Assembly: GCF_003287455.1 (NCBI RefSeq)
Contig: NZ_PRLC01000005.1
Span: 92,122-156,121 of the forward strand
Direction of reading: 5' to 3'
Source: Faecalibacterium hattorii
GTDB taxonomy: Bacteria; Bacillota; Clostridia; Oscillospirales; Ruminococcaceae
DNA: 64,000 bases
The translations under genes and the position numbers were made by a program. Below the pieces are notes generated by a model. The model was not told the DNA's origin. It searched no databases and saw only the letters and a list, made by a program, of their open reading frames with translations. This document shows, one piece after another, positions 44,717 to 51,960 of the stretch. How positions within the stretch are numbered: the stretch's first letter is position 1; the number at the start of each line of letters is the position of its first letter.

Positions 44717-45160
44717 TTAATTGCCGCAGCTCTCGCAGTGGTCGCAGTCCTCTTCCAGCTTACCGACGATGGGTTCCGGATCGATCCCCTGACGGCGGTA
44801 GTAGTCGGACAGGGCAGCCTTGACGGCCTGTTCTGCCAGAACGGAGCAGTGGACCTTGATGGGAGGCAGACCTTCCAGAGCCTCGACAACGGCCTTGTTG
44901 GTCAGCTTGAGGGCGTCGTCAATGGTCTTGCCCTTGATCAGGTCGGTGGCCATGCTGCTGGTGGCGATGGCGGCACCGCAGCCGAAGGTGAGGAACTTGA
45001 CGTCCACGATGACGTTGTTCTCGATCTTCAGGTACATGCGCATGATATCGCCGCACTTGGGGTTGCCGACTTCGCCCACGCCGTTGGCGTCGGGGATCTC
45101 ACCGACATTGTGCGGATTTGCGAAATGCTCCATGACCTTTGCGCTATACATACTTGCCAT
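44717..45160 (-). CDS. NifU/IscU-type Fe-S cluster scaffold
   Basis: Scaffold on which clusters are assembled with sulfur from the adjacent NifS. The three ligand Cys are present: GNPKCGDIM, LTFGCGAAIATSS and IKVHCSVLAEQA. The C-terminus has extra Cys (EEDCDHCESCGN) beyond the IscU core, a feature common in clostridial NifU-like proteins. Length is 147 residues. It starts one base after the nifS-like stop, so the pair is coupled. Confidence 0.93.
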   Translation of the reverse strand: MASMYSAKVMEHFANPHNVGEIPDANGVGEVGNPKCGDIMRMYLKIENNVIVDVKFLTFGCGAAIATSSMATDLIKGKTIDDALKLTNKAVVEALEGLPPIKVHCSVLAEQAVKAALSDYYRRQGIDPEPIVGKLEEDCDHCESCGN

Positions 45161-45161
45161 T

Positions 45162-46379
45162 TTACTGCTCTCCCTTCAGGCTGTACTGACGGGCCTTGTT
45201 CTGGCCCTGCAGCCACATACAACTCATCGCACGGCGGCGGGGGATCACTTCCTCCAGCACGTCGCACAGGTATTTTGCTTCTTCCATCGTGTTCTGCGGG
45301 CCGAACGTGAACCGCATGGAGCCGTGGCCGATCTCTTCCGGCACACCGATGCTCAGCAGGACGTGGCTCGGATCAAGGCTGTCGGAGTTGCAGGCCGAGC
45401 CGGTGGAGGCGCAGATGTTGTGCATATCGAGGTCCAGCAGGATGGTCTCACCCTCCAGACCGGGGAAGCTGATGTTCACGTTGCCGGGCAGACGGGGGGT
45501 AAGGCCGCCGTTCAGCCGGGCTTCGGGGATGTTCTTCAGGATGCGGCCGATGACGTAATCGCGCAGTTCCTGCTCGTGGGCCATCCGCTTTTCCAGATCG
45601 GTCGTAGCCAGCTCCAGAGCCTTGCCCATGCCCGCGATACCGGCGACGTTCTCGGTGCCGGCGCGGTGGCGGGCTTCCTGACTGCCGCCGTCGATGAGGT
45701 TCTGGGGCCAGACGCCCTTCTTGCAGTAGAGGGCGCCCATGCCTTTGGGGCCGTTGAACTTGTGGGCGCTCATGGACAGCATATCCACGCCCAGCTCCTT
45801 GACGTCCACGGGGATGGCACCCACCGCCTGAACCGCGTCGGTGTGCATCCAGACGCCGTGCTTGTGGGCGATCTCGGCGATCTCCTTGATGGGCTGGATG
45901 GTGCCGATCTCGTTGTTGGCCATCATGATGCTGACCAGTGCGGTGTCGGGGCGGATGGCAGCCTCGACGTCCTCCGGGCGGATATAGCCCTCGGAAGTCG
46001 GCTTGATATAGGTGACTTCAAAGCCCATGCGCTCCAGAGAAGCCATGCTGTGCATGATGGCGTGGTGCTCGAACGCGCTGGTGATCAGGTGCTTCTTGCC
46101 CTGACGAGCCTTGGTGAAGGCCGTACCCTTGACGGCCCAGTTGTCGGCCTCGGAACCGCAGCCGGTGAAGAAGATCTCAGCCGGAGCCGCATTGACGGCC
46201 TTGGCGACCTGTGCGCGGCCGGTGTCCACGAACTCTTTTGCCTCGTAGCCGACGCTGTAATGGCTGCTGGGATTGCCGCATGCTCCGCTCAGAGCCTCGG
46301 TCATCACGGCCAGTACTTCGGGCGCACAGGCAGTGGTGGCAGCGTTGTCCAGATAGACAACCTTTTCAGAAATTTCCAT
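45162..46379 (-). CDS. Cysteine desulfurase (NifS/IscS type)
   Basis: PLP enzyme that takes sulfur from cysteine for Fe-S cluster synthesis. VYLDNAATTACAPEV starts the fold; ITSAFEHHAIMHS holds the PLP-stacking His, SMSAHKFNGPKGMG the PLP Lys, and STGSACNSDSLDPSHVL the catalytic Cys loop. Length is 405 residues. It is the first gene of the nifS-nifU pair, with a consensus promoter upstream. An Rrf2 regulator lies about 1 kb away, which fits IscR-like control. Confidence 0.95.
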   Translation of the reverse strand: MEISEKVVYLDNAATTACAPEVLAVMTEALSGACGNPSSHYSVGYEAKEFVDTGRAQVAKAVNAAPAEIFFTGCGSEADNWAVKGTAFTKARQGKKHLITSAFEHHAIMHSMASLERMGFEVTYIKPTSEGYIRPEDVEAAIRPDTALVSIMMANNEIGTIQPIKEIAEIAHKHGVWMHTDAVQAVGAIPVDVKELGVDMLSMSAHKFNGPKGMGALYCKKGVWPQNLIDGGSQEARHRAGTENVAGIAGMGKALELATTDLEKRMAHEQELRDYVIGRILKNIPEARLNGGLTPRLPGNVNISFPGLEGETILLDLDMHNICASTGSACNSDSLDPSHVLLSIGVPEEIGHGSMRFTFGPQNTMEEAKYLCDVLEEVIPRRRAMSCMWLQGQNKARQYSLKGEQ

Positions 46380-46448
46380 GGGGATCCTGTCCTTTCCTCG
46401 GATGAAATCGGGTACTCTCGAACCCGAACCAATACTTTTGACTTTCTA

Positions 46449-46477
46449 TTTATACCCTAGTATTCCCACTATGTCAA
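46449..46477 (-). promoter_or_regulatory. Promoter of the nifS-nifU pair with a small dyad
   Basis: On the minus strand TTGACA (plus 46472-46477), 17 bases, TATAAA (plus 46449-46454). A short dyad ATAC-CCTA-GTAT (46452-46463) overlaps the -10 and spacer, a place where an Rrf2/IscR-type repressor could bind. Confidence 0.75.
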
Positions 46478-46511
46478 TATGGATTGCGCAAATTCCGAGA
46501 TTTTTTACAAT

Positions 46512-46946
46512 TCATCCTTTGTTTTTCCCGGTCAGCTTTCCCAGCAGCACCTTCCAGCGGGGGTAGCCCCAGCGTTTGTCCTCCTCGAAATCGTCGGCCA
46601 GCTTCCACGGGAAGTTCGAGCCGTCGAAGTAGAGGTTCCCGGCCTCGTCCACGCGATCCAGCTTTTTGGGCAGATAGTCCTCGTCGTAGTAGCTCTTCCG
46701 GCGGTCGGGCAGGGCCCAGTGAAGGGTGCCGTCGGAGTCCATGCCGGACGCCCAGACGCCGAACACGAAGGTCGCCGCCTCGCCGTAGCAGTGCTGCTCG
46801 AACCGGATGGCACCATCATAATAGAACTTGATGACCTCCAGCGTGCCGGATTCCTTTTTGCCGTCCCGCCCCAGCGTCGGGCGGTAGTCCTGCTGATACC
46901 GGCAGCCGCAATGGCTGCCCGCAAACTGTTTCGCTGAAAAAGGCAT
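46512..46946 (-). CDS. Hypothetical protein
   Basis: 144-residue soluble protein, not recognised. It has two Cys in HCGCRYQQDY near the N-terminus, many aromatic residues (FYYDGAIRFEQHCYGEAATF; the run RKSYYDEDYLP) and a basic end GKLTGKNKG. No signal peptide or membrane segment. The start at 46946 (MPFSAKQF) has AAGGAGG about 10 bases before it; a longer frame would run into the rhodanese gene. It is 28 bases downstream of the rhodanese gene and probably cotranscribed with it. Confidence 0.75.
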   Translation of the reverse strand: MPFSAKQFAGSHCGCRYQQDYRPTLGRDGKKESGTLEVIKFYYDGAIRFEQHCYGEAATFVFGVWASGMDSDGTLHWALPDRRKSYYDEDYLPKKLDRVDEAGNLYFDGSNFPWKLADDFEEDKRWGYPRWKVLLGKLTGKNKG

Positions 46947-46974
46947 AAGTTCACGTCCTCCTTCTACGTACTCC

Positions 46975-47298
46975 TTAAAAGTGTCCCTCAAAATCTCCCT
47001 CGATCTCATACGGCCAGCTCAGGATGCCGCCGAGGTCGTACAGGTTTTCGTAGCCGAGGCTCGCCAGCTTCTGCACTGCATCGGCGCTGCGGCGGCCGGT
47101 GCGGCAGTAGACGAGCCACGGCGCGCGCTTGTCGGGCAGCACCTCTGCGGCGCGGCTCAGTACCTCGCCCAGCGGCAGCAGCTTTGCGCCCGGAATGTGG
47201 CCCACGGCGTATTCGTCCGGCTCCCGGACATCCACCGCCACAGCTTTGCCCGCGTCCAGCAGCCGGATGGCTGCGGCGGGATCGATCTTTTGAATCAT
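46975..47298 (-). CDS. Rhodanese-like sulfurtransferase
   Basis: Single-domain rhodanese, 107 residues. The active-site loop is VYCRTGRRS with the catalytic Cys; DVREPDEYAVGHIPGA is the family N-terminal signature. It may carry persulfide sulfur; its place between the nifS-nifU pair and the Rrf2 regulator supports a role in sulfur traffic. CAGGAGAGG precedes the ATG at 47298. Confidence 0.92.
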   Translation of the reverse strand: MIQKIDPAAAIRLLDAGKAVAVDVREPDEYAVGHIPGAKLLPLGEVLSRAAEVLPDKRAPWLVYCRTGRRSADAVQKLASLGYENLYDLGGILSWPYEIEGDFEGHF

Positions 47299-47382
47299 AG
47301 TATCCTCTCCTGAATCTCATACTTTCTCTATTATATGATACCAGACCTTTTTTGTTTCGACAAGAGAAAGCCGCGTTTTCAC

Positions 47383-47411
47383 TTTTCAAAACCGCCGGAG
47401 CGTGTTATACT
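47383..47411 (+). promoter_or_regulatory. Promoter of the Rrf2 gene
   Basis: TTTTCA at 47383-47388, 17 bases, TATACT at 47406-47411; AAGGAG then precedes the ATG at 47438. Confidence 0.6.
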
Positions 47412-47437
47412 AAGAAACGAACAAGGAGTGCAACGCT

Positions 47438-47887
47438 ATGAAATTTTCGACAAAAAGCCGCTATGCCCTGCGGCTGATGGCCGAGCTGGCCCGCTACGCG
47501 CCGGGCACTACCGTCTCGCTGAAGGAGATCAGCGAGCGGCAGAACCTGAGCTTGAAATATCTGGAGCAGATTGTGACGCCGCTGGCACGGGTCGGCCTCG
47601 TGAAGAGCGAGCGCGGCAGTCAGGGCGGCTACCGCCTGACCAAAGCCCCCGCCGACTACACCGCCGGCGAGATCCTGCGTGCCATCGAGGGCAGCGTGGC
47701 TCCCATCCCCTGCCTTGGCAGCGAGACCAACGAGTGCCCCATGTCCGACCAATGCTTCACCCTGCCGTTTTGGGCGGGGCTGGACGATGTCATCAACCAG
47801 TACATCGACAGTGTCACGCTGGAGCAGCTGGCCCAGAGCCTTTCCTCCGCCAACGATGGCTGCTGCGGCTGCAATTCAAAAAATTAA
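47438..47887 (+). CDS. Rrf2 family regulator (IscR-like)
   Basis: 149-residue winged-helix regulator. MKFSTKSRYALRLMAELA and the recognition region QNLSLKYLEQIVTPLARVGLV are typical. RGSQGGYRL is the wing. Three Cys at positions 92, 100 and 106 (C-x7-C-x5-C) are placed as in Fe-S-binding IscR, with slightly wider spacing, and a C-terminal CCGC is added. It is divergent from the rhodanese gene and near nifS-nifU, so Fe-S or sulfur sensing is likely. It could instead be CymR-like, but CymR lacks these Cys. Confidence 0.9.
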   Translation: MKFSTKSRYALRLMAELARYAPGTTVSLKEISERQNLSLKYLEQIVTPLARVGLVKSERGSQGGYRLTKAPADYTAGEILRAIEGSVAPIPCLGSETNECPMSDQCFTLPFWAGLDDVINQYIDSVTLEQLAQSLSSANDGCCGCNSKN

Positions 47888-47896
47888 AATTCATGC

Positions 47897-47925
47897 TTGA
47901 CATTTCGCCAAGAATCTTATATAAT
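47897..47925 (+). promoter_or_regulatory. Promoter of tRNA-Trp
   Basis: TTGACA at 47897-47902, 17 bases, TATAAT at 47920-47925: full consensus. Confidence 0.9.
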
Positions 47926-47957
47926 AATCAAGCATTCAGCGAATGCAGCATAGAATT

Positions 47958-48033
47958 AGGGGTATAGCTCAGCTGGTAGAGCAGCGGTCTCCAAAACCGC
48001 GTGCCGTGAGTTCGAAACTTACTACCCCTGCCA
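47958..48033 (+). tRNA. trnW: tRNA-Trp (CCA anticodon)
   Basis: Full cloverleaf with acceptor AGGGGTA/TACCCCT, D-arm AGCTCAGCTGGTAGAGC, anticodon CCA at 47991-47993, T-arm with TTCGAAA, and an encoded CCA end. A terminator follows at 48035. Confidence 0.95.
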
Positions 48034-48034
48034 C

Positions 48035-48070
48035 AAACGTTCGGAGCAGTAGTTCCGGACGTTTTGTTTT
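48035..48070 (+). terminator. Terminator of tRNA-Trp
   Basis: AAACGT-CGGA pairs with TCCG-ACGTTT, with small bulges; TTTTGTTTT follows. Confidence 0.7.
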
Positions 48071-48121
48071 GCCCTTTTTGCCGGGTCCGGAAAGTTTTTT
48101 GCAGTTTTTGTAATTTCCCGC

Positions 48122-48150
48122 TTGACAAGAAGTCATTCTTCAGGTATAAT
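48122..48150 (+). promoter_or_regulatory. Promoter of tRNA-Asp and tRNA-Thr
   Basis: TTGACA at 48122-48127, 17 bases, TATAAT at 48145-48150: full consensus. The two tRNAs downstream are four bases apart and share it. Confidence 0.9.
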
Positions 48151-48194
48151 AATGCTCGTTCCGGCGGTGAACAGCCGCGAACTTGAGCGATCAT

Positions 48195-48271
48195 GGCCCG
48201 GTAGCTCAGTTGGTTAGAGCACCAGCCTGTCACGCTGGGGGTCGTCGGTTCGAGCCCGATCCGGGTCGCCA
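48195..48271 (+). tRNA. trnD: tRNA-Asp (GTC anticodon)
   Basis: Cloverleaf with acceptor GGCCCGG/CCGGGTC, anticodon GTC at 48229-48231, T-arm GGTTCGAGC, and an encoded CCA. Confidence 0.95.
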
Positions 48272-48274
48272 TTT

Positions 48275-48350
<76 letters not shown>

Positions 48351-48357
48351 CAGCAAG

Positions 48358-48391
48358 ACCACTTGAATCCTTGAGATTCAGGTGGTTTTTT
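48358..48391 (+). terminator. Terminator of the tRNA-Asp/Thr unit
   Basis: ACCACTTGAATC pairs with GATTCAGGTGGT (one G-T) around a 5-base loop and is followed by TTTTTTG. Confidence 0.85.
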
Positions 48392-48399
48392 GTTTGCTG

Positions 48400-48428
48400 T
48401 TGAAATTCAGACCCGATGATGCTATAAT
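48400..48428 (+). promoter_or_regulatory. Promoter of the antisense (antitoxin-like) RNA
   Basis: TTGAAA at 48400-48405, 17 bases, TATAAT at 48423-48428. Transcription would start near 48435 and run into the 3' end of the small membrane peptide gene on the opposite strand. Confidence 0.75.
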
Positions 48429-48434
48429 AAAGAT

Positions 48435-48535
48435 AAAGAGAACGCTGTCCGGCAACGGTCAGCCCCTCTGCCGATTAGTCATAAGAAATGACCGCTAAGT
48501 TTCGGAGCTTTGGGCGGTCATTTCTTATGCAGGTA
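48435..48535 (+). ncRNA. Putative antisense RNA of a type I toxin-antitoxin element
   Basis: The predicted RNA begins with GAGAACGCTGTCC, folds a GCTG-T-CCG / CGG-T-CAGC hairpin with a GCAA loop, and then a perfect 16-bp hairpin (48480-48495 with 48514-48529) that covers the stop codon of the peptide gene. It is fully complementary to the 3' part of the peptide mRNA, as in the convergent TxpA/RatA type. Its 3' end is not defined. Existence of the RNA is inferred from the promoter. Confidence 0.55.
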
Positions 48536-48622
48536 TGTAAAAACAGTCCAACTGATCTGAAACGTCACATAGATCGCACCGCCAATCAGTGCGAGCAGCT
48601 GTAAAACTTCCGACAGTGTCAT
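48518..48622 (-). CDS. 34-residue hydrophobic peptide, probable type I toxin
   Basis: Very short gene: Met-Thr-Leu-Ser-Glu, then a single membrane helix (VLQLLALIGGAIYVTF), QISWTVFTYLH and a basic end LHKK. AAAGGGGGA precedes the ATG at 48622. Small membrane peptides with one helix and a Lys-rich end are the usual form of type I toxins and holin-like toxins of Firmicutes. It has its own consensus promoter 110 bases upstream, a structured leader, and an opposing promoter for an antisense RNA over its 3' end. Toxicity is inferred from this architecture, not from a family match. Confidence 0.7.
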   Translation of the reverse strand: MTLSEVLQLLALIGGAIYVTFQISWTVFTYLHKK

Positions 48623-48737
48623 GGGCCATTCCCCCTTTCCGCCAAGGCGTCAGGGGAACCATTCTAAGAAAATCGCCTCCCCTGCGCAAGCAGAAGGGGC
48701 CGACCGCCTACCATATGGACAGCGTTCTCATTTCATA

Positions 48738-48766
48738 AGTATAACAGAAACGTCAGCTTCTTTCAA
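48738..48766 (-). promoter_or_regulatory. Promoter of the small membrane peptide
   Basis: On the minus strand TTGAAA (plus 48761-48766), 17 bases, TATACT (plus 48738-48743). The transcript would begin near 48731 with GAGAACGCTGTCC (plus 48717-48729), the same 5' sequence as the antisense RNA. Confidence 0.8.
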
Positions 48767-48850
48767 TCTGTTTTGTCAGATCGAAGAAAGCTGGCGTTTT
48801 TGTTCCATCAAAATGCCCAAAACAGGGCTGTTCTTTCTCCGTTTCGTCCA

Positions 48851-48879
48851 TTGAACTTTTCCACAATTTCCTGTATACT
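48851..48879 (+). promoter_or_regulatory. Promoter of the iron alcohol dehydrogenase gene
   Basis: TTGAAC at 48851-48856, 17 bases, TATACT at 48874-48879; ribosome site GGAGGT and ATG at 48945. Just upstream (48748-48800) lies an imperfect inverted repeat, AAACGTCAGCTTCTT with AAGAAAGCTGGCGTTT, followed by a T-run. Confidence 0.75.
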
Positions 48880-48944
48880 TAGTGTAATCTAATTAGTTAT
48901 TTTTGTAACAATTGGCTGAGTATTGGATTTGGAGGTAGATTCCT

Positions 48945-50162
48945 ATGGCACGTTTCACTCTTCCCCGCGATCTTTACCACGGCAAGGGCTCCCTGGAAGC
49001 CCTGAAGACCTTTACCGGCAAAAAGGCCATCGTCTGCGTCGGCGGCGGCTCTATGAAGCGGTTCGGTTTCCTCGACCGCGCGGTGGGCTACCTGAAGGAA
49101 GCCGGCATGGAAGTGGAACTGTTTGAGGGCATCGAGCCCGATCCCTCCGTCGAGACCGTCATGCGCGGCGCCGAGGCCATGCTGAAATTCGAGCCCGACT
49201 GGATCATCGCCATGGGCGGCGGCTCCCCCATCGACGCGGCAAAGGCCATGTGGATCAAGTACGAGTACCCTGACATCACCTTCGAAGAGATGTGCAAGGT
49301 GTTCGGCATCCCGCCGCTGCGCCGCAAGGCCCACTTCTGCGCCATCTCCTCCACCTCCGGCACCGCCACCGAGGTGACCGCATTCTCCATCATCACCGAT
49401 TACCAGAAGGGCATCAAGTACCCCATCGCGGACTTTGAGATCACCCCCGATGTCGCCATCGTCGATCCCGATCTGGCCGAGACCATGCCCAAGAAGCTGG
49501 TGGCCCACACCGGCATGGACGCCATGACCCACGCCATCGAGGCTTACGTCTCCACCGCCCACTGCGATTACACCGATCCGCTGGCCATCTTCGCCATCCG
49601 AATGATCCAAGGCGACCTCGTGGACAGCTACAACGGCGATATGGCCAAGCGCGACACCATGCACAACGCCCAGTGCCTTGCCGGCATGGCGTTCTCGAAC
49701 GCTCTGCTGGGTATCGTGCACTCCATGGCCCACAAGACCGGTGCCGCCTTTGCGGACTACGGTGCCCACATCATCCACGGCGCAGCGAATGCCATGTATC
49801 TGCCCAAGGTCATCGCCTTCAACGCCAAGGACCCCGAAGCCAAGAAGCGCTACGGCGTCATCGCCGACGAGATGAAGCTGGGCGGTGCCAACGACGACGA
49901 GAAGGTCAAGCTGCTCATCGAGTACCTGCGCGGCATGAACGACGCGCTGAACATCCCCCACTGCATCCAGCACTACGGCCCGGACTCCTACCCCGCCGAG
50001 CAGGGCTTCGTGCCGGAGGAGGTCTTTTTGGAGCGTCTGCCGGAGATCGCGAAGAATGCCATCGCCGACGCCTGCACCGGCTCCAACCCCCGCCAGCCCA
50101 GTCAGGAAGAGATGGAGAAGCTGCTCAAGTGCTGCTACTATGACACGGACGTTGACTTCTGA
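48945..50162 (+). CDS. Iron-containing alcohol dehydrogenase
   Basis: Family III NAD(P)H-dependent alcohol dehydrogenase, 405 residues. GGGSMKRFGF and AMGGGSPIDAAKAM bind the nucleotide; SSTSGTATEVTAFS is a family marker. The metal ligands are Asp and His in GMDAMTHAIEAY, His in GIVHSMAHKTG, and His in IIHGAANAMYLP. The sequence resembles butanol/ethanol or lactaldehyde dehydrogenases, so reduction of a fermentation aldehyde is likely; the exact substrate is open. It is monocistronic with its own promoter and terminator. Confidence 0.92.
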   Translation: MARFTLPRDLYHGKGSLEALKTFTGKKAIVCVGGGSMKRFGFLDRAVGYLKEAGMEVELFEGIEPDPSVETVMRGAEAMLKFEPDWIIAMGGGSPIDAAKAMWIKYEYPDITFEEMCKVFGIPPLRRKAHFCAISSTSGTATEVTAFSIITDYQKGIKYPIADFEITPDVAIVDPDLAETMPKKLVAHTGMDAMTHAIEAYVSTAHCDYTDPLAIFAIRMIQGDLVDSYNGDMAKRDTMHNAQCLAGMAFSNALLGIVHSMAHKTGAAFADYGAHIIHGAANAMYLPKVIAFNAKDPEAKKRYGVIADEMKLGGANDDEKVKLLIEYLRGMNDALNIPHCIQHYGPDSYPAEQGFVPEEVFLERLPEIAKNAIADACTGSNPRQPSQEEMEKLLKCCYYDTDVDF

Positions 50163-50205
50163 GCTTTTTGCGCTTTCCTGAGAGTTTCCTCTTTCCCATA
50201 AATGC

Positions 50206-50242
50206 AGAGCCGCAGACCGGTTGGTCTGCGGCTCTTGCGTTT
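50206..50242 (+). terminator. Terminator of the alcohol dehydrogenase gene
   Basis: A perfect 13-bp stem (AGAGCCGCAGACC and its complement) has a GGTT loop and is followed by TGCGTTTTC. Confidence 0.8.
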
Positions 50243-50255
50243 TCAGACGAACATA

Positions 50256-50292
50256 AAAAACACCCCAAAGCCAAAGGGCCTTGAGGTGTTTT
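50256..50292 (-). terminator. Terminator of the minus-strand tRNA-Thr
   Basis: AAACACCCCAAAG-type arm pairs with the CTTGAGGTGTTT side, with an inner AAGCC/GGCCTT-like stem; the minus strand ends in GGTGTTTTTTATG. Confidence 0.7.
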
Positions 50293-50296
50293 GAGC

Positions 50297-50372
<76 letters not shown>

Positions 50373-50389
50373 ACAATCACAGCTCAATT

Positions 50390-50418
50390 AGTTTACCATA
50401 AAGCAGCTTTCTTGGCAA
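50390..50418 (-). promoter_or_regulatory. Promoter of tRNA-Thr copy 2
   Basis: On the minus strand TTGCCA (plus 50413-50418), 17 bases, TAAACT (plus 50390-50395). Confidence 0.65.
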
Positions 50419-50448
50419 GAGGTTTTTGCGATTTTTTTGATTTTTTTG

Positions 50449-50485
50449 CAAAAAAGGGGCCGCCACGGCATATGGCGGCCCCTTT
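50449..50485 (-). terminator. Terminator of rpoD
   Basis: A perfect 12-bp stem (AAAGGGGCCGCC and its complement, 50453-50464 and 50474-50485) is followed on the minus strand by TTTGC. Confidence 0.85.
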
Positions 50486-50495
50486 GTGGGTCCTA

Positions 50496-51881
50496 TTACT
50501 CGATCAGGCCGTTCAGCAGCGCCAAGCACTTGCGGCTGTGGAGCTTACGGATGGCCTTAGCTTCGATCTGGCGGACACGCTCACGGGTGACGCCGAAATC
50601 GCGGCCGACTTCCTCCAGCGTGCGGGGGCGGCCATCGTCCAGACCAAAGCGGAGGCGGATGACCTTTTCCTCACGGGGGGTCAGGCTCTTGAGGGCCTGA
50701 TTGATCTGCTGAGCCACCATGGCGCGGTCCGCAGCCTTGCCGGGAGCCTCGGCGTTTTCGTCGGCGACGAAATCGCCCAGCGAGGAGTCCTCCTCCTCGC
50801 CGACGGGGCTCTCCAAGCTGGCGGGTTCCTGCGCCATCCGCTGAATCTCGCGGACACGATCGACGCTCATATCCATGGCCTTTGCCAGCTCTTCCGGGGT
50901 GGGCTCGTGGCCGTTCTGGTAGACGAGCTGGTTGGTGGCCTGACGCATCCGGTTGATGGTCTCGACCATGTGGACCGGGATGCGGATGGTGCGGGCCTGA
51001 TCCGCGATGGCGCGGGTGATGGCCTGACGGATCCACCATGTTGCGTAGGTGGAGAAGCGGAAGCCGCGGTCGCAGTCGAACTTCTCGGCGGCCTTGATCA
51101 GGCCGATGTTGCCCTCCTGAATCAGGTCGAGGAAGGCGAGGTTGTGGCCGACGTGCTTCTTGGCGATGGAGACCACCAGACGGAGGTTTGCTTCGCTCAG
51201 GCTGCGGCGGGCGTTCAGGCCGTCGCGGCGGATCTTCAGCAGCTCCTGACGGCGCTCTTCGGTCAGGGGGCCGTTCTCGATCTCTTCCTCTGCCTTTTCC
51301 TCCGCAGCCTTTTCCTCGGCGTCCTCGCCGGGCTTCTCACTGCCGTCCTCGTCGAGGTCCTCGGTGTAGCTCCGGCTGTTCTCATCCTCTTCGAACGAGA
51401 AGCGGGCGCTGTTCTTCTTGATGTACTCCGGCGCGCTGTACTTGATGCGGTCCGCCTGAAGGATGTGTGCCGCCTCGGCACCGGCATGGATGCGGCGGCT
51501 CAGCTCGACCTCCTGCTCTGCGCTCAGCAACGGGATCTGGCCGATCTGCTTGAGGTAGTTCTTCACGGGGTCGTCCAGCAGCTCATCCATGGCGGCCTTC
51601 AGGTCGGCGGGGTTCTCCTCTGCCTGTTCCTCTTCGCTGTCGTCGCCGATGCCCAGCTCGTCGCTGTTGGCCTCGGCGTTCTCCACCTCGGCAATGATGC
51701 TGTCCACGTCCAGACTGGCATCCTCTTCCGCTTCGTTGTCCAGAACCTTGATGCCGCGCTCCTCCAACAGGGTGTAGAGGGTCTCCACATCCATCCGGCA
51801 CTGGGCGGCCAACGCCTTGGCCTCCTGTGCGCTCAGGGTGCCTTCGCCTTTCGTCAACAGTTCCTTCAAAGTCATGCCCAT
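50496..51881 (-). CDS. rpoD: Primary sigma factor RpoD (SigA)
   Basis: Housekeeping sigma factor, 461 residues. Region 1.1 is replaced by an acidic N-terminus. Region 1.2 is [18 protein letters not shown] and region 2 is [31 protein letters not shown], then [19 protein letters not shown], which melts and reads the -10. Region 4.2 is [19 protein letters not shown], which reads the -35. A Glu/Asp/Lys-rich insert of about 65 residues lies between regions 1.2 and 2 (about 150-215). The start at 51881 follows GGAGAGAG. dnaG, its frequent neighbour, is not beside it. The many TTGACA-17-TATAAT promoters in the window fit this factor. Confidence 0.96.
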   Translation of the reverse strand: MGMTLKELLTKGEGTLSAQEAKALAAQCRMDVETLYTLLEERGIKVLDNEAEEDASLDVDSIIAEVENAEANSDELGIGDDSEEEQAEENPADLKAAMDELLDDPVKNYLKQIGQIPLLSAEQEVELSRRIHAGAEAAHILQADRIKYSAPEYIKKNSARFSFEEDENSRSYTEDLDEDGSEKPGEDAEEKAAEEKAEEEIENGPLTEERRQELLKIRRDGLNARRSLSEANLRLVVSIAKKHVGHNLAFLDLIQEGNIGLIKAAEKFDCDRGFRFSTYATWWIRQAITRAIADQARTIRIPVHMVETINRMRQATNQLVYQNGHEPTPEELAKAMDMSVDRVREIQRMAQEPASLESPVGEEEDSSLGDFVADENAEAPGKAADRAMVAQQINQALKSLTPREEKVIRLRFGLDDGRPRTLEEVGRDFGVTRERVRQIEAKAIRKLHSRKCLALLNGLIE

Positions 51882-51960
51882 TTCGCTCTCTCCTTTTCAC
51901 CTTGGGCGGTTTCCCGTTCAAAGTGACGTTGTATCATAGTTTTGCCCGCTGCCCGGCCGT

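Noticed and set aside
47928..48272. 114-residue minus-strand ORF over tRNA-Trp and tRNA-Asp
   Set aside because: It is a translation of antisense tRNA sequence.
48621..48854. 77-residue plus-strand ORF in the toxin-like element
   Set aside because: Runs antisense through the leader and promoter of the peptide gene, with no ribosome site.
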